The notes below the pieces were generated by a model that searched no databases, was not told where the DNA came from, and saw only the letters and a list, made by a program, of their open reading frames with translations. DNA of 64,000 nucleotides from positions 1 to 64,000 of the forward strand of contig NKPT01000008.1 of NCBI GenBank assembly GCA_002254845.1, read 5' to 3'. Shown here piece after piece: positions 34,617 to 44,230 of the stretch. Every line of letters starts with the position of its first letter. Position 1 is the stretch's first letter. This DNA is from Chloracidobacterium sp. CP2_5A. Its GTDB lineage: Bacteria; Acidobacteriota; Blastocatellia; Chloracidobacteriales; Chloracidobacteriaceae. The position numbers and the translations under genes were made by a program.

Positions 34617-35363
34617 ATGTCGGAAAGCCCTGATGTTCCCACGATCAAAACCGCTCAACTGGATGTGGAAGCCGCGCGGCAGTCCACGTCGTCAATCGGT
34701 CAGTTTGCGACGCTGTTGGTTCTCGAAAGCGGGCATGTCAAGCGGACGCACATTCTCGACGAGAGCCTCGTCGTGATTGGCCGCTCGCCGACGGCAACCA
34801 TCCCGCTGTCCAGCGACGCTGTCGCCTCCCGCGAACACGCCCAGGTCGTCCTCGACTTAGGGCCAAGCGAATCCGACCACGGGCAGTATTTTTTGGTTGA
34901 TCTTGGCAGCACCAACGGCACGTTTCTCAACGGTCGGCGGCTGCGGCCGCAGGAACGCTGCCTTTTATCCGACGGCGACCGCTTCGCCATTGGCTCGCAT
35001 ACCTTCGTGTTTGTCTTGCCGCTGCGCAGCGGCTCGAAGTTTCTGACCGGCGACTTAAGTCGGATTTCGATCTTCGATGTTATTCAGGTGATTGAAGCCA
35101 ATCGGCTCACGGCATCGCTGACCGTGCGCGGCGCGCAGGGCCAGGGATGGCTCGGCTTCAACGAGGGGCTGATCGCGGATTGTGAAGTCAGCGGCTTGCG
35201 CGGGCTGGCGGCGTTTCGCAAGTTTGTGACTTTCACGGAAGGCTTTTTCGATGTCGAGCGGTCAGCGAGCCCTTTCCCGGTGATGATTACGGCGACCAGC
35301 AATACAAGCCTGACACTCAATACGCTGCGCGAGCTAGACGAGGCTAGCGCTGAGCTGACCTAA
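34617..35363 (+). CDS. FHA domain protein with DUF4388/PATAN-like domain
   Basis: 248 aa. The FHA domain at about 45-135 keeps the phosphothreonine-binding residues (VIGRSP, SREHAQ, DLGSTNGTFLNG). Residues 148-245 form a DUF4388 module (LTGDLSRISIFDVIQVIEAN), found in response-regulator-type proteins. Likely a signalling adaptor that reads Ser/Thr-kinase output. Soluble. No kinase nearby. Confidence 0.88.
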   Translation: MSESPDVPTIKTAQLDVEAARQSTSSIGQFATLLVLESGHVKRTHILDESLVVIGRSPTATIPLSSDAVASREHAQVVLDLGPSESDHGQYFLVDLGSTNGTFLNGRRLRPQERCLLSDGDRFAIGSHTFVFVLPLRSGSKFLTGDLSRISIFDVIQVIEANRLTASLTVRGAQGQGWLGFNEGLIADCEVSGLRGLAAFRKFVTFTEGFFDVERSASPFPVMITATSNTSLTLNTLRELDEASAELT

Positions 35364-35374
35364 GCTTGCCTTGG

Positions 35375-35848
35375 TCAGTCGGCGGGGGGACGAATCGCGA
35401 TGCGCCGAGCGTCTTCACCGGCTTCGTCCATCTGAACTTGCCAGACGGGGCGCTGCGCTCTTCGTAAGCCATCCATCGCGTCGCCAAGGCGCTCCGGCCA
35501 CTCAATGGCGATAATGCCGGGCTGGCTCAGCAGGTCTTCCAAGCCAATCGCGTCCGCAATCGGCGCCCCGGCCGGCAGGCGGTAAAGGTCCACATGCCAC
35601 AGCGTCCCGCCCTCGAAGGCGTGCGCTTGAACAAGGGCGAAGGTCGGACTCGTCACCTCTTCGGGAACAATCCCCAGCGCCGCCGCCAGTCCCTTCACAA
35701 AATGGGTTTTTCCAGCCCCTAGCTCGCCCCGCAGCAAAACCACGCCGGCCGGCGCTTCCGTGCCGCCCGGCGCCAGTCGCCTCCCCAGCGACTGGCCAAG
35801 CGCGAGCGTCTCTTCCGGGCTATGGCTGAGATAGACTTGCTCGGTCAT
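35375..35848 (-). CDS. tsaE: tRNA threonylcarbamoyladenosine ATPase TsaE
   Basis: 157 aa. Walker A RGELGAGKTHFVKG, VTSPTFALV, and LWHVDLYRL followed by GLEDLL; the late IIAIEWPERLGD is typical. ATPase partner of TsaB/TsaD for t6A modification of tRNA. A start five codons earlier (35863) is possible. Confidence 0.94.
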   Translation of the reverse strand: MTEQVYLSHSPEETLALGQSLGRRLAPGGTEAPAGVVLLRGELGAGKTHFVKGLAAALGIVPEEVTSPTFALVQAHAFEGGTLWHVDLYRLPAGAPIADAIGLEDLLSQPGIIAIEWPERLGDAMDGLRRAQRPVWQVQMDEAGEDARRIAIRPPAD

Positions 35849-35880
35849 AGACCAAATGCTCAAGAGAAACGCAAATGCCT

Positions 35881-35916
35881 AAGAAAAAAGGGGCAGACCC
35901 CGCGAGGGCCTGCCCC
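35881..35916 (-). terminator. Rho-independent terminator of the OmpA-family gene
   Basis: On the minus strand GGGGCAG / CTGCCCC (35890-35916) folds with an inner CCC/GGG stem and is followed at once by CTTTTTTCTT. It lies about 43 nt past the stop codon. Confidence 0.88.
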
Positions 35917-35947
35917 GTGATGGCGTCCTGACGCGCGAGACGCCTGA

Positions 35948-35969
35948 TTATTCAGGGCTTATTCAGGGC
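35948..35969. repeat. 11-bp tandem duplication over the OmpA stop
   Basis: TTATTCAGGGC twice, perfect. The second copy starts exactly with the complement of the TAA stop, so the stop context itself is duplicated. Confidence 0.88.
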
Positions 35970-38082
35970 GTTTCGCGCCTTCCGGAACGACCGTCACCAC
36001 GACGCGGCGGTTATTGCCGCCCGGCGCCTGGCCCGCCCTCTGGTCATCAAAGATGCGCAACTCCATGCGGTTCGGGTCAACGCCCTTGCCAACGAGGTAG
36101 GCCCGGACGTTGTCCGCGCGCTTCCGCGCCGTGCCGCGCTTTTCGCCCGGATCAGCATGGCCGTCAATGATGACCTGCGCAGTCGGGTCGCTCTGGAGAC
36201 GAGTCACGACTTGGTCAAGCAGCGCCTTGCACTGGTTGTCGACGCGAGCCACGTTGCGTCGGAACGGCGCATTGGACAGCGTGCCGTCGCAAGCCACCGT
36301 GTAGGACTGCGGCGGCGGCGGCGGCGACAGAATTTCAATCGCCGTCGAGGCTTCGCCCGTGCACTTGCCATCGTCCACCGTCACGGTGATGACCACGCGA
36401 CCGGCCGACAGCCCGGCGGTATTGAGCGTCACGTTCGCTCCGCTGCCTTCAATGCGGCCGGCCGAGGTTGTCCAGCGATAAGTCAACGGATCGTCGTCGG
36501 CATCGCGTCCGACCGCCGAGAGGCTAATTGGCGCGTCGGAGCCTTCCTTGACCTGCGTCGGCGAGGCCGTGACCGTCACGGTCGGGCAGGTGTTCTTCTC
36601 AACCGTGAGCTCCACCGATGCCGTCGCCGTCGCGCAGCAGAGGTCGGAAACCGTCACTGTCACGGTCGCTGCGCCGGCCCGGTCGGTCGGCGGAATGAAC
36701 GTGACGTTCGGACCAGTGCCTTCAATGCGCCCGACGCTGGACGTCCAGTTGTAGGTCAGGTTGGTGTCATAGGAGTCAGAATCGCTCGCCACCGCCGTCA
36801 GGCGCGCCCGCTCGGTTGTCTTGAGCTTCATCCGGTCCGCCGAAAGCGTGACGGTCGGCGGACGGTTATTGGCGCACGGATCCGGCGTCTCGACCGTCTG
36901 GACCCGCCGCCGGTAGCCGATCACCGCGTTCACGACAAAGCCGTTGACATCGCCGCGATTCGAGCCCCGCTCGGTGTTGGCGTTGTTGAGCAAACGGCGG
37001 TAGCCGCCGCCAAAGCTAAAATGAACTGACTTGTCGTTGCCGGTCGGCGTGAAGCGGGCGCCCACTGTCAAATCCAGCGGGTTGACCGGGTTGAGGTTGG
37101 GCGTGCCGCTGCCGTAGTAGACGTTCGAGGTCAGCTCGCCGATGGCCTGGAAGTACTTATTCACCGCCACGTCCACCGCTCCCGAGGCGATGAGAATGTT
37201 TCGGCGGTCAATGTAGCGAATATCGTTGGCCGACGGATCGCCCGCCTTGACGGCGCCGATGTTGCCGGTAAAGGTAAAGCGCCCGATGCGCGCGGCCGGG
37301 ACGAGAATCACGCCGTAATCCACCGCGCCAGGGCCGCCGCCGCGCACCACGCCGTTGCCAGTTCCACGGAATATGCCGTTGGCGAACGAAGTCGGAATGT
37401 TGACAAAGCCGACAATCGCCAGGCCAAGCGGGCTTTCAGGGTTGGTGAAGCGAAACTTCGCGCCGAGCGTCGTGTTGCCGCTGGTGTATTCGCTGCTGGC
37501 CAAGAATGGGAAATCGTTAAGATAGCCAGGCAAGTTGCCGACCAAGCGCTGGTTCGCCCCCGTGCCGACGGTCCGCGTGCCGCTCTGGACAAGCCCTGGC
37601 AGAACGCCGCCCACCGCCGCGCCAGCATTGGAAATATTCGTGACGCTTGGCCCGATGAGCCCAACGAAGGGCGCGCCGGCGGAACTGCCTGGCCCAAGCG
37701 GCGCCGGGGCGGCTGGAATGCCAGGGAAGCGTACATTGGGCAGGAAAAAGCCGCTGATCTCACGCCGCTGATCAGCCACGAGCTGCTGCCGGAAGACCGA
37801 GGCCGCGAAGAACTCGAGCCGATCCGTGAGACCGATGGCTCCGCTCACAATTTGCTGACTGATGTCTACGTTGCCCGGCTCACGGTCGAAGTTGTTGTAG
37901 TAGGCCGCAATATTGAACTCTCCCCGTTTGAGCGTCGAGGCGTCATAGACCGTAAATAAGCCAGTCCCCCCCGTGACGGTCGGGTTGAGCGGGCGATCTT
38001 GCTCGCGCGCCGATTGCGCCAGACTCGTCGCGCTGCCAAAAAACAAGCAGGCAACCAGCGCAAGCCAAGTACGGTGTTTCAT
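35959..38082 (-). CDS. OmpA-family outer-membrane protein with two PKD domains
   Basis: 707 aa. Signal peptide to about residue 22. Residues 30-390 look like an outer-membrane barrel (alternating strands; YDASTLKRGEFNIAAYYNNF). Two PKD/Ig-like domains follow (about 405-490 and 500-592; TYNWTSSVGRIEGTGPNVTF, TYRWTTSAGRIEGSGANVTL). The C-terminal OmpA domain (600-700) has the peptidoglycan-binding signature IIDGHADPGEKRGTARKRAD. It tethers the outer membrane to the wall. Strong ribosome site AGGAGGGG partly inside a hairpin. Confidence 0.9.
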   Translation of the reverse strand: MKHRTWLALVACLFFGSATSLAQSAREQDRPLNPTVTGGTGLFTVYDASTLKRGEFNIAAYYNNFDREPGNVDISQQIVSGAIGLTDRLEFFAASVFRQQLVADQRREISGFFLPNVRFPGIPAAPAPLGPGSSAGAPFVGLIGPSVTNISNAGAAVGGVLPGLVQSGTRTVGTGANQRLVGNLPGYLNDFPFLASSEYTSGNTTLGAKFRFTNPESPLGLAIVGFVNIPTSFANGIFRGTGNGVVRGGGPGAVDYGVILVPAARIGRFTFTGNIGAVKAGDPSANDIRYIDRRNILIASGAVDVAVNKYFQAIGELTSNVYYGSGTPNLNPVNPLDLTVGARFTPTGNDKSVHFSFGGGYRRLLNNANTERGSNRGDVNGFVVNAVIGYRRRVQTVETPDPCANNRPPTVTLSADRMKLKTTERARLTAVASDSDSYDTNLTYNWTSSVGRIEGTGPNVTFIPPTDRAGAATVTVTVSDLCCATATASVELTVEKNTCPTVTVTASPTQVKEGSDAPISLSAVGRDADDDPLTYRWTTSAGRIEGSGANVTLNTAGLSAGRVVITVTVDDGKCTGEASTAIEILSPPPPPQSYTVACDGTLSNAPFRRNVARVDNQCKALLDQVVTRLQSDPTAQVIIDGHADPGEKRGTARKRADNVRAYLVGKGVDPNRMELRIFDDQRAGQAPGGNNRRVVVTVVPEGAKRPE

Positions 38083-38089
38083 TCTTTAT

Positions 38090-38111
38090 CCCCTCCTGGT
38101 CGCAGGACCAG
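38090..38111 (-). promoter_or_regulatory. Hairpin touching the Shine-Dalgarno of the OmpA-family gene
   Basis: On the minus strand CTGGTC-CTGC-GACCAG is immediately followed by GAGGGG. The 3' arm includes the first two bases of the AGGAGG ribosome site, so the fold could modulate translation or protect the 5' end of the transcript. Confidence 0.5.
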
Positions 38112-38330
38112 TTGATATTGTTCCTAAACCTTGTCACATCGGCACGATACAAAAAAGCGAAGCAACTCGACAGTGCATAACCTTTTCGCGCAGTTGGCTC
38201 GCTCCGTGCAACGCTTTTGATGACAAAACTTGGCCGAGGCTATCACAAGGCCGTTCGCGGAACCAAGCTTATCCACGGCGCGCGCCGCGGCTTCCCGACG
38301 GCGCCGCCAGAGCTCCGCGCCCAAGCGACT

Positions 38331-39626
38331 TCAAGCGTAAATGCCGCGCATCTTGGTTTCGTAGGCCACGCGGTCAATCGCCAGCATGTAGGCCGCCGTC
38401 CGCATATTGACCCGGTGCTTTTCCGCGTAACTCAACACGTCGTTGAAGCTCGACACCATCGTGTCCTCGAGACGCTCATTGACGAATTCTTCCTTCCAAA
38501 AAAAGCCCATGCGGTTTTGCACCCACTCGAAGTAGGAAACCGTCACGCCCCCGGCGTTGGCCAGAATGTCCGGGATGACAAAGACGCCCTTGCGTTCCAG
38601 CACCTCGTCGGCCGCCGCCGTCGTCGGGCCGTTCGCGCCCTCGCACAGGATGCGGCACTTGATGCGCTCGACGTTTTGGGTCGTGATTTGATTTTCCGTC
38701 GCGGCCGGCATGAGCACGTCGCAATCTAGCTCCAGAAGCTCGGCATTCGTGACAAGCTCGCCCCCGTCGAAGCCCTCGAAGGTTTTGTGCTTGCGCAAGT
38801 AGGCCAGCGCCGCCGGGATGTCCAGCCCGTTGGGGTTGTAGAGGCCATGGCGAATCTCCGAAATGCCGATCACTTTGAACCCGGCTTCATGAAGCAGCGT
38901 CGCCCCAATGCCGCCGACGTTGCCCGCGCCCTGCACGACAACGCGCGTCTCAGACGGGTTGAGGCCAAATTTCTTGCAGGCTTCCTGCGTGACAAAGAGC
39001 AAGCCGCGCCCGGTCGCTTCCCGGCGCCCGCGCGAGCCGCCCAGCTCGACCGGCTTGCCGGTGACGACCGCGTTGACCGTATGCCGGGCATGCATCGAGT
39101 AGGTATCCATCACCCAGGCCATCACTTGCTCGTTGGTGTTCATGTCGGGCGCGGGCACGTCACGCTCCGGGCCAATAATGTCGAGAATTTCCGACGTGTA
39201 GCGCCGCGTGAGGCGCTCCAGCTCGGTTTGCGACATCTGGCGCGGATCGCACACGATGCCGCCCTTCCCGCCGCCGTAAGGGATATTGACTACGGCGCAC
39301 TTCCAGGTCATCCAGGCCGCCAGGGCGCGCACTTCGTCCAGCGTCACGTCGGGCGCGTAGCGGATGCCGCCCTTGGCCGGGCCGCGGGCGAAGTTGTGCT
39401 GCACGCGGTAGCCCACGAAAACCTCGTAGTGGCCGTCGTCCATCATAGTTGGGATATAGACGGTCATCTCGCGCGTCGGGCAGCGGAGGATGCGATAGAT
39501 ATTCGGGTCCAGATTGAGCAGCTTGGCCGCGTTGTCGAAGCGCGACATCATGGACTCAAACGGGTTGTCTTCCTTAAAACTGCGGGCGTCGTCAACGAAA
39601 GCGTTGGGCATAAGCGCGTTCCTCAC
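38331..39626 (-). CDS. gdhA: Glu/Leu/Phe/Val family dehydrogenase (glutamate dehydrogenase)
   Basis: 431 aa. Interconverts glutamate and 2-oxoglutarate. Catalytic motifs [17 protein letters not shown] and [12 protein letters not shown] around 80-125; dinucleotide fold [11 protein letters not shown] near 225; [16 protein letters not shown] near 340. A start three residues later (MPNAFVDD) is possible. It overlaps larE by 4 bp. Confidence 0.93.
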   Translation of the reverse strand: MRNALMPNAFVDDARSFKEDNPFESMMSRFDNAAKLLNLDPNIYRILRCPTREMTVYIPTMMDDGHYEVFVGYRVQHNFARGPAKGGIRYAPDVTLDEVRALAAWMTWKCAVVNIPYGGGKGGIVCDPRQMSQTELERLTRRYTSEILDIIGPERDVPAPDMNTNEQVMAWVMDTYSMHARHTVNAVVTGKPVELGGSRGRREATGRGLLFVTQEACKKFGLNPSETRVVVQGAGNVGGIGATLLHEAGFKVIGISEIRHGLYNPNGLDIPAALAYLRKHKTFEGFDGGELVTNAELLELDCDVLMPAATENQITTQNVERIKCRILCEGANGPTTAAADEVLERKGVFVIPDILANAGGVTVSYFEWVQNRMGFFWKEEFVNERLEDTMVSSFNDVLSYAEKHRVNMRTAAYMLAIDRVAYETKMRGIYA

Positions 39627-40501
39627 AAAGGATGGCGGTCGGGATGTCTGTCGAGACTGGCCTGAGTCGCCGCCGCGCCGTTGAGCGAGCCGCTGCGGAA
39701 GCCTTCAAGGTCCAGGGTAATAAACGCGAAGCCAAGCGGCTTGAGCGCCCCGACCAAGCGCGCCGCCATCGCGGGGTCAAGCGCGCGCGCCAGCTCTTCG
39801 GGGGCGATCTCAATGCGCGCCAGCCGGTCATGATGGCGCAGACGGGCTTGGCGAAAGCCCAGCGCCCGCAGCGCCGCCTCGCCGCGCTCAATCGTCGCGA
39901 GCTTGCCGATGGTCACCGGCTGGCCGTAGGGAATCCGCGACGCCAGGCAGGGCGCGGCTGGCTTGTCAGCGGAGGGAAGACCCCAGCGCCGCGACCGCTC
40001 CCGAATGTGAGCCTTGGTAAAGCCGAGCTCAGCGAGCGGGCTGACCACGCCTTGCTCGGCAGCCGCCTGCCGTCCGGGGCGGATATCCGCGAGGTCGTCA
40101 GCGTTTGTCCCGTCACAGATGACGGCCGCGCCGCGTTCGAGCGCCAGCGGGCGCAACCGCGCGAAAAGCTCATGCTTGCAGAAGTAGCAGCGGTTGGGCG
40201 GATTCGCGACGTAGTCGGGGCTGTCGAGCTCGCGGGTTTCCAGAAAGGCATGACGCAAGCCGTAGCGCGTCACAAACCGCGTTACGTCTGCTTCCTCGGC
40301 GGCGGAAAGGCTTGGGCTGCGCCCAGTCACGGCGAGCGCCCGGTCGCCAAGCTCCTGGTTGGCGATAAAGGCCAGGTAGCTGCTATCCACGCCGCCGGAA
40401 AAAGCCACAATGACCGACTGCGCCTCGCGCAGCCACGCGCGTAAGGCATCCTCTTTATCAGCGGCCGTCGTTGGGGGCGGGGGTAACAGCTCAGCGTCCA
40501 C
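39623..40501 (-). CDS. larE: ATP-dependent sacrificial sulfur transferase LarE
   Basis: 292 aa. PP-loop [14 protein letters not shown] near 32, [11 protein letters not shown] near 100, DGTNADDL near 127 and the sulfur-donor Cys in [13 protein letters not shown] near 180. LarE adds sulfur to the pyridinium cofactor precursor of nickel-pincer enzymes. LarB and LarC are not in the window. Coupled by ATGA-type overlap to glutamate dehydrogenase, an unexpected partner. Confidence 0.9.
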   Translation of the reverse strand: MDAELLPPPPTTAADKEDALRAWLREAQSVIVAFSGGVDSSYLAFIANQELGDRALAVTGRSPSLSAAEEADVTRFVTRYGLRHAFLETRELDSPDYVANPPNRCYFCKHELFARLRPLALERGAAVICDGTNADDLADIRPGRQAAAEQGVVSPLAELGFTKAHIRERSRRWGLPSADKPAAPCLASRIPYGQPVTIGKLATIERGEAALRALGFRQARLRHHDRLARIEIAPEELARALDPAMAARLVGALKPLGFAFITLDLEGFRSGSLNGAAATQASLDRHPDRHPL

Positions 40502-40606
40502 GGAAGCATAGCTCCGCTGGTCGAGGGATACGTTGAAGGTTAGTTATCATACGCCCGTATCTCATTGGACTTCAAGCCCTCAGCCACTCCGCCCCCACAG
40601 GCGATT

Positions 40607-41704
40607 TCAAAGCCAGCGCGCCAGCAAGCTCAGCAGCCGCGCGGCGCCAATGCGCGCGTCGCCGCGCGCCGCCGCCGCGCGCGTATGCTTGCGCATCGCG
40701 TCAACCGCCCTGGGCTGGTCAAGGCAAAAGGCTAGCGCCCGATGAATATCAGCCGGATGCGGCTCGACGAAAAGGCCGTTGACGCCCGCTTCAACGTAGT
40801 AGCGGGCCGCTTCCACGCCGCGCGTCGTGATGACCGGCATGCCCGAACCCAAGGCTTCGGGAATGACCAGCCCCCAGCCGGCGTGGAAGCTTGGCAGCGC
40901 GAGCACGTCGGATTCCGCGAAAGGGCGCAGGCGGTCGTTCCAGGTCGCAAACTCGCGGTCAAAGCTGACCGCCTGCGCGAGCGCCGACGAGCGCGCCATG
41001 GACTGTCGAATCCACCGCTCTTCCGCGCCCGTCCCCGACACGCGCCACTGAAAGCGGCCGGGATGAGTCCGGGCTAGCTTTTCAAATGCCGCCGCGAGGC
41101 CGCGAATGCCATGCTGCGCCGCGAGTCGCCCCGCAAACAGAAAGCGCAGCCTCTCCCGCCTCGGCCGGTCGGGAATGGCCAGCGCCGGGCGAAGGTCCTG
41201 GTAGTAAGGGAAAAACATCGCCATTTCCGGCTCGCGCAGCAGTCGCCGGTAAAACTGCACGGCGCGGTCGCCGACCGCCAGGACGAACGCGGGCGGCATC
41301 CGTCGCCAGAGCGCCGCATAATAAGCCGTCCGCGCCAGATGCTTGAGGCGTCCATCGCGCATCGGCTGCTCGGCGAAAACGCCAAACACGCCGCCCACTT
41401 CCTGACACAGGCGGAAGGTCATCTCGTAGACCGGCCCGCGCCCGTACCCGCAGATGACCACCCGCGGGCGATGCGCCGCGAACAGCTTGCGCAGAAATTC
41501 CGCCACGGGCGCGCCCTCCGTCCGCCGATGCGTATCGGGGCGGTCAGCCGCCGTGTTCCAGTGGGCGCCATGGTTGGCAAACTGCGCGGTTTCCGCATAG
41601 GCGGCGTGAAACTCGACTTGCTCCAGCTCGTTCACCGCCGCCGTCAACTCAGTCATAAACGGCGAGACATAACTGGTGACGAACAAAACAACCGGGCGGC
41701 TCAT
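40607..41704 (-). CDS. Glycosyltransferase, family 4 type
   Basis: 365 aa, GT-B fold. The C-terminal half has RLRFLFAGRLAAQHGIRGLA, FAESDVLALPSFHAGWGLVIPEALGSGMPVI and the E-x7-E-like acid cluster. The N-terminus (PVVLFVTSYVSPFMTELTAA) matches the acceptor domain. Last gene of the deoxysugar operon; it probably transfers that sugar to a surface glycan. Overlaps the upstream gene by 4 bp. Confidence 0.87.
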   Translation of the reverse strand: MSRPVVLFVTSYVSPFMTELTAAVNELEQVEFHAAYAETAQFANHGAHWNTAADRPDTHRRTEGAPVAEFLRKLFAAHRPRVVICGYGRGPVYEMTFRLCQEVGGVFGVFAEQPMRDGRLKHLARTAYYAALWRRMPPAFVLAVGDRAVQFYRRLLREPEMAMFFPYYQDLRPALAIPDRPRRERLRFLFAGRLAAQHGIRGLAAAFEKLARTHPGRFQWRVSGTGAEERWIRQSMARSSALAQAVSFDREFATWNDRLRPFAESDVLALPSFHAGWGLVIPEALGSGMPVITTRGVEAARYYVEAGVNGLFVEPHPADIHRALAFCLDQPRAVDAMRKHTRAAAARGDARIGAARLLSLLARWL

Positions 41705-42654
41705 ACCATTTGGGCGAGGCGCTCGAGGGTCGCGCCGATTTCGGCGTCAAGCGCCGCGTCGGTCGGCGGCCGCCAGCCGAGCGCCTGCAAGCGGGCGGTT
41801 TCGACTTCAAACGGGCGGCGGAAGGCGTCGGCGCGGTCGCCGACGGCAAGCGTCACGTCCCAGCCAAGCCGGCGCCGGGCGACCTGCTGAATGCGCTGGG
41901 CAAGGTCGCGCAGCGACATCGCGCGCCCCAGGGCCAGCTGGCACCGAAACGGCGGCCGCGGCGTCGCGAGCAGCGTCTCGACGGCGTCCAGCGCGGCCGT
42001 CATGGGCAGAAAGTCGCGGTAGGCCAGCCCGTCGGTCAGCAGCGTCAGCGCGCGCCGCTCAGCCGCTTGCCGACAGAGGTCAAGAAAAACAAGCCGCCAC
42101 TGTGAACCCACATCCGCATGCGCCGGCGGGCCGACGAGGTTGGTTGGACGGACAATCACCAGTCCCGGCAAGCCCGCTTCGGCCAGCCGAGCCTCGCAAG
42201 CGGCGTGGACGACCCCGTAAGGATGCGTCGGCGCCGGGGCGTCGTCTTCGCCATACCGAGCGGGCGGCGCTTCGGCCGGCGGCGCGCCATAGACGTGAAA
42301 CGTCGAGAAGTGGATCAGTCGCCGCGCCCGACCGCTCGCGACCAACGCGAGCGCCGCCTCGACCGTGGTCAGCGCCTGCCGACGGGCGACTTCCGGCTGC
42401 GCGGCGGCTTCGGCCGCGCTTGGCGTCGCCAAGTTGAAAACGGCTTCGTAGCGGGCTGCGTCGGGCAGCCTATCGGCGGCGGCATCGTAGGTTGCCCACT
42501 CAATGCGTCCGCGACTGGTCGCCAGCCAGCGGTCGCGCTCCGGCGAGCGGCGGCGGCCCGTAACGATTGTCGCGCCCGCTCGGCTGAGGCGCTCCGCCAA
42601 AGGCGCGCCGACGTAACCCGCGCCGCCGATTACCAGAAAAGCGCTTTCAGCCAT
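41701..42654 (-). CDS. NAD-dependent epimerase/reductase with altered YxxxK
   Basis: 317 aa extended SDR. Cofactor motif VIGGAGYVGAPLAERL at the start, HFSTFHVYGAP with the Ser/Thr site, and HPYGVVHAACE, where the catalytic Lys of YxxxK is His (CAC). In this operon it should reduce C4 of the CDP-4-keto-6-deoxy sugar, but the substitution makes activity uncertain. The ATG at 42654 overlaps the upstream gene by 8 bp; the longer frame to 42834 is antisense noise. Confidence 0.82.
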   Translation of the reverse strand: MAESAFLVIGGAGYVGAPLAERLSRAGATIVTGRRRSPERDRWLATSRGRIEWATYDAAADRLPDAARYEAVFNLATPSAAEAAAQPEVARRQALTTVEAALALVASGRARRLIHFSTFHVYGAPPAEAPPARYGEDDAPAPTHPYGVVHAACEARLAEAGLPGLVIVRPTNLVGPPAHADVGSQWRLVFLDLCRQAAERRALTLLTDGLAYRDFLPMTAALDAVETLLATPRPPFRCQLALGRAMSLRDLAQRIQQVARRRLGWDVTLAVGDRADAFRRPFEVETARLQALGWRPPTDAALDAEIGATLERLAQMV

Positions 42655-43096
42655 GCTTGATGTCCCAGCGATAAGGAATGCGGTCGGTGAAGGGCTCCAT
42701 CCGCTCGATTTCGGCTGGGTCGTGCGGCAGGGTGGCGCAGTTGGCGACAATGGCGGTTTCCGTTCCGACGCCTTTGAAGCCATTCCAGACCAGCGGCGGC
42801 ACGGTGATGAGCGCGTAGTTGCCGTCGCCGACAAACAGCTCCATCAGCTCGCCGCGCGTGGGCGAGCCTTCCCGGTCATCGTAGAGGACAAGCTTGATGC
42901 GCCCGACAATGACCGCATAGTTGAGCGTCATCGCCTTGTGGATGTGCCACGCCTTGATCGCGCCGGGATAGACGCAAGAGAAATAAATTTCGCCGAATCG
43001 CTCGAAGTGCGGCGCGTCGGCGCGCAGCATGTGCATGATTTTGCCGCGTTCGTCGGGAATCTGCCGTAGCGGCCGGACGGCGACGCCTTCAATCAT
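42647..43096 (-). CDS. Cupin-type sugar 3,5-epimerase-like protein
   Basis: 149 aa, RmlC-like. Catalytic His in KAWHIHKAMTLNY, the beta-barrel turn ITVPPLVWNGFKGVG, and the C-terminal FTDRIPYRWDIKHG in place of the RmlC wNDP tail. It should epimerise a 4-keto-6-deoxyhexose at C3 and/or C5. A start at 43135 is possible. Third gene of the operon. Confidence 0.8.
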   Translation of the reverse strand: MIEGVAVRPLRQIPDERGKIMHMLRADAPHFERFGEIYFSCVYPGAIKAWHIHKAMTLNYAVIVGRIKLVLYDDREGSPTRGELMELFVGDGNYALITVPPLVWNGFKGVGTETAIVANCATLPHDPAEIERMEPFTDRIPYRWDIKHG

Positions 43097-43180
43097 TCGC
43101 TTCTCCACACTGGGCGCTCCTCGTCTCCGCGCCATCGAGTCGGCCGGCCCTTGCCGCCAAGGCTTCTGTCGCCAGCCGCG

Positions 43181-44230
43181 TCATGCCTCCCGCCGGGCCA
43201 GGCTTTCCGCCGGCGATGGCGCCGCGCGGGCCGAAGCCAGGTCGCGCCCGGCGAGGAAGGCGCGATACCACGCGATAGTTGCCGCTAGCCCTTCGTCCAG
43301 CGAGCGGCGGGGCGTCCAGCCCAGAACGGCGCGCGCCTTGGAGGCGTCCAAATACTGCGAGTGAATTTCCCCCGCAGCCGTATTCCGAATGTCGAGCGGA
43401 ATGTGGCGGCAGTTCATGAGGTCCTGAATGCGCTCCGCCAGCTCCAGCACCGTGAGCGGGCGCTCCGGGCTAAAGTTAAACCCTTCGCCGGCAACGCCGG
43501 GGCGGTCGAGATACATCGCCAGCCGCAGGTAGGCGTCCGCGACATCCTCGACGTAGAGATAATCGCGCACGAACGTCCCGTCGCTGCGGATGACGGGGCG
43601 CTCGCCGCGCCACAGCGACCGAATCGTGCCCGGCACGATGCGACTCCAGTTCAGATCGCCCCCGCCGTAGATGTTGCCGCACCGCGCCACGGCGACCGGC
43701 AGCCCGTAGGCGTGGCTGTAGGCCGCCGCGATGAGATCGGCGCAGCTTTTGGCGACTTCATACGGATGCCGCCCCTGAAGCGGCATGGTCTCGACGTAGG
43801 GCAGAGCCTTGACCGCGCCGTAGGCCTTGTCGCTCGACGCCACCACGACGCGCTTCACGAACGACTGTCCGCGGCGACAGGCCTCGAGCAAGTGATACGT
43901 GCCGCGAATGTTCGACTCGAAGCTCTCCAGCGGGTTGCGCTGCGCCGCGCCGACGATGGTCTGCGCCGCCAGGTGAAACACCGTGTCCGGCTCGTGATCG
44001 TTGATGGCGCGCTCGAGGGTCGAAAAATCCTCCAGGCGGCCGTTGACGACGGCGACGCGCTGAATGTCGCCGGAGCGCAGCAGCTCGGACTGCGGGTCGG
44101 CGTCGCGCACCAGCGCGATCACCTGCGCGTCAGCGGCAATAAGCGCCTTCACGAGCCATGCGCCGACCAGGCCCGTCGCGCCCGTCACGAACACGCGCTT
44201 GTCGCGCCAGAAATTCACCAGACTTTCCAT
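43181..44230 (-). CDS. rfbG: CDP-glucose 4,6-dehydratase
   Basis: 349 aa. [38 protein letters not shown], the catalytic [12 protein letters not shown] and [17 protein letters not shown] are characteristic. Converts CDP-glucose to CDP-4-keto-6-deoxyglucose. Overlaps rfbF by 16 bp. Confidence 0.93.
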   Translation of the reverse strand: MESLVNFWRDKRVFVTGATGLVGAWLVKALIAADAQVIALVRDADPQSELLRSGDIQRVAVVNGRLEDFSTLERAINDHEPDTVFHLAAQTIVGAAQRNPLESFESNIRGTYHLLEACRRGQSFVKRVVVASSDKAYGAVKALPYVETMPLQGRHPYEVAKSCADLIAAAYSHAYGLPVAVARCGNIYGGGDLNWSRIVPGTIRSLWRGERPVIRSDGTFVRDYLYVEDVADAYLRLAMYLDRPGVAGEGFNFSPERPLTVLELAERIQDLMNCRHIPLDIRNTAAGEIHSQYLDASKARAVLGWTPRRSLDEGLAATIAWYRAFLAGRDLASARAAPSPAESLARREA

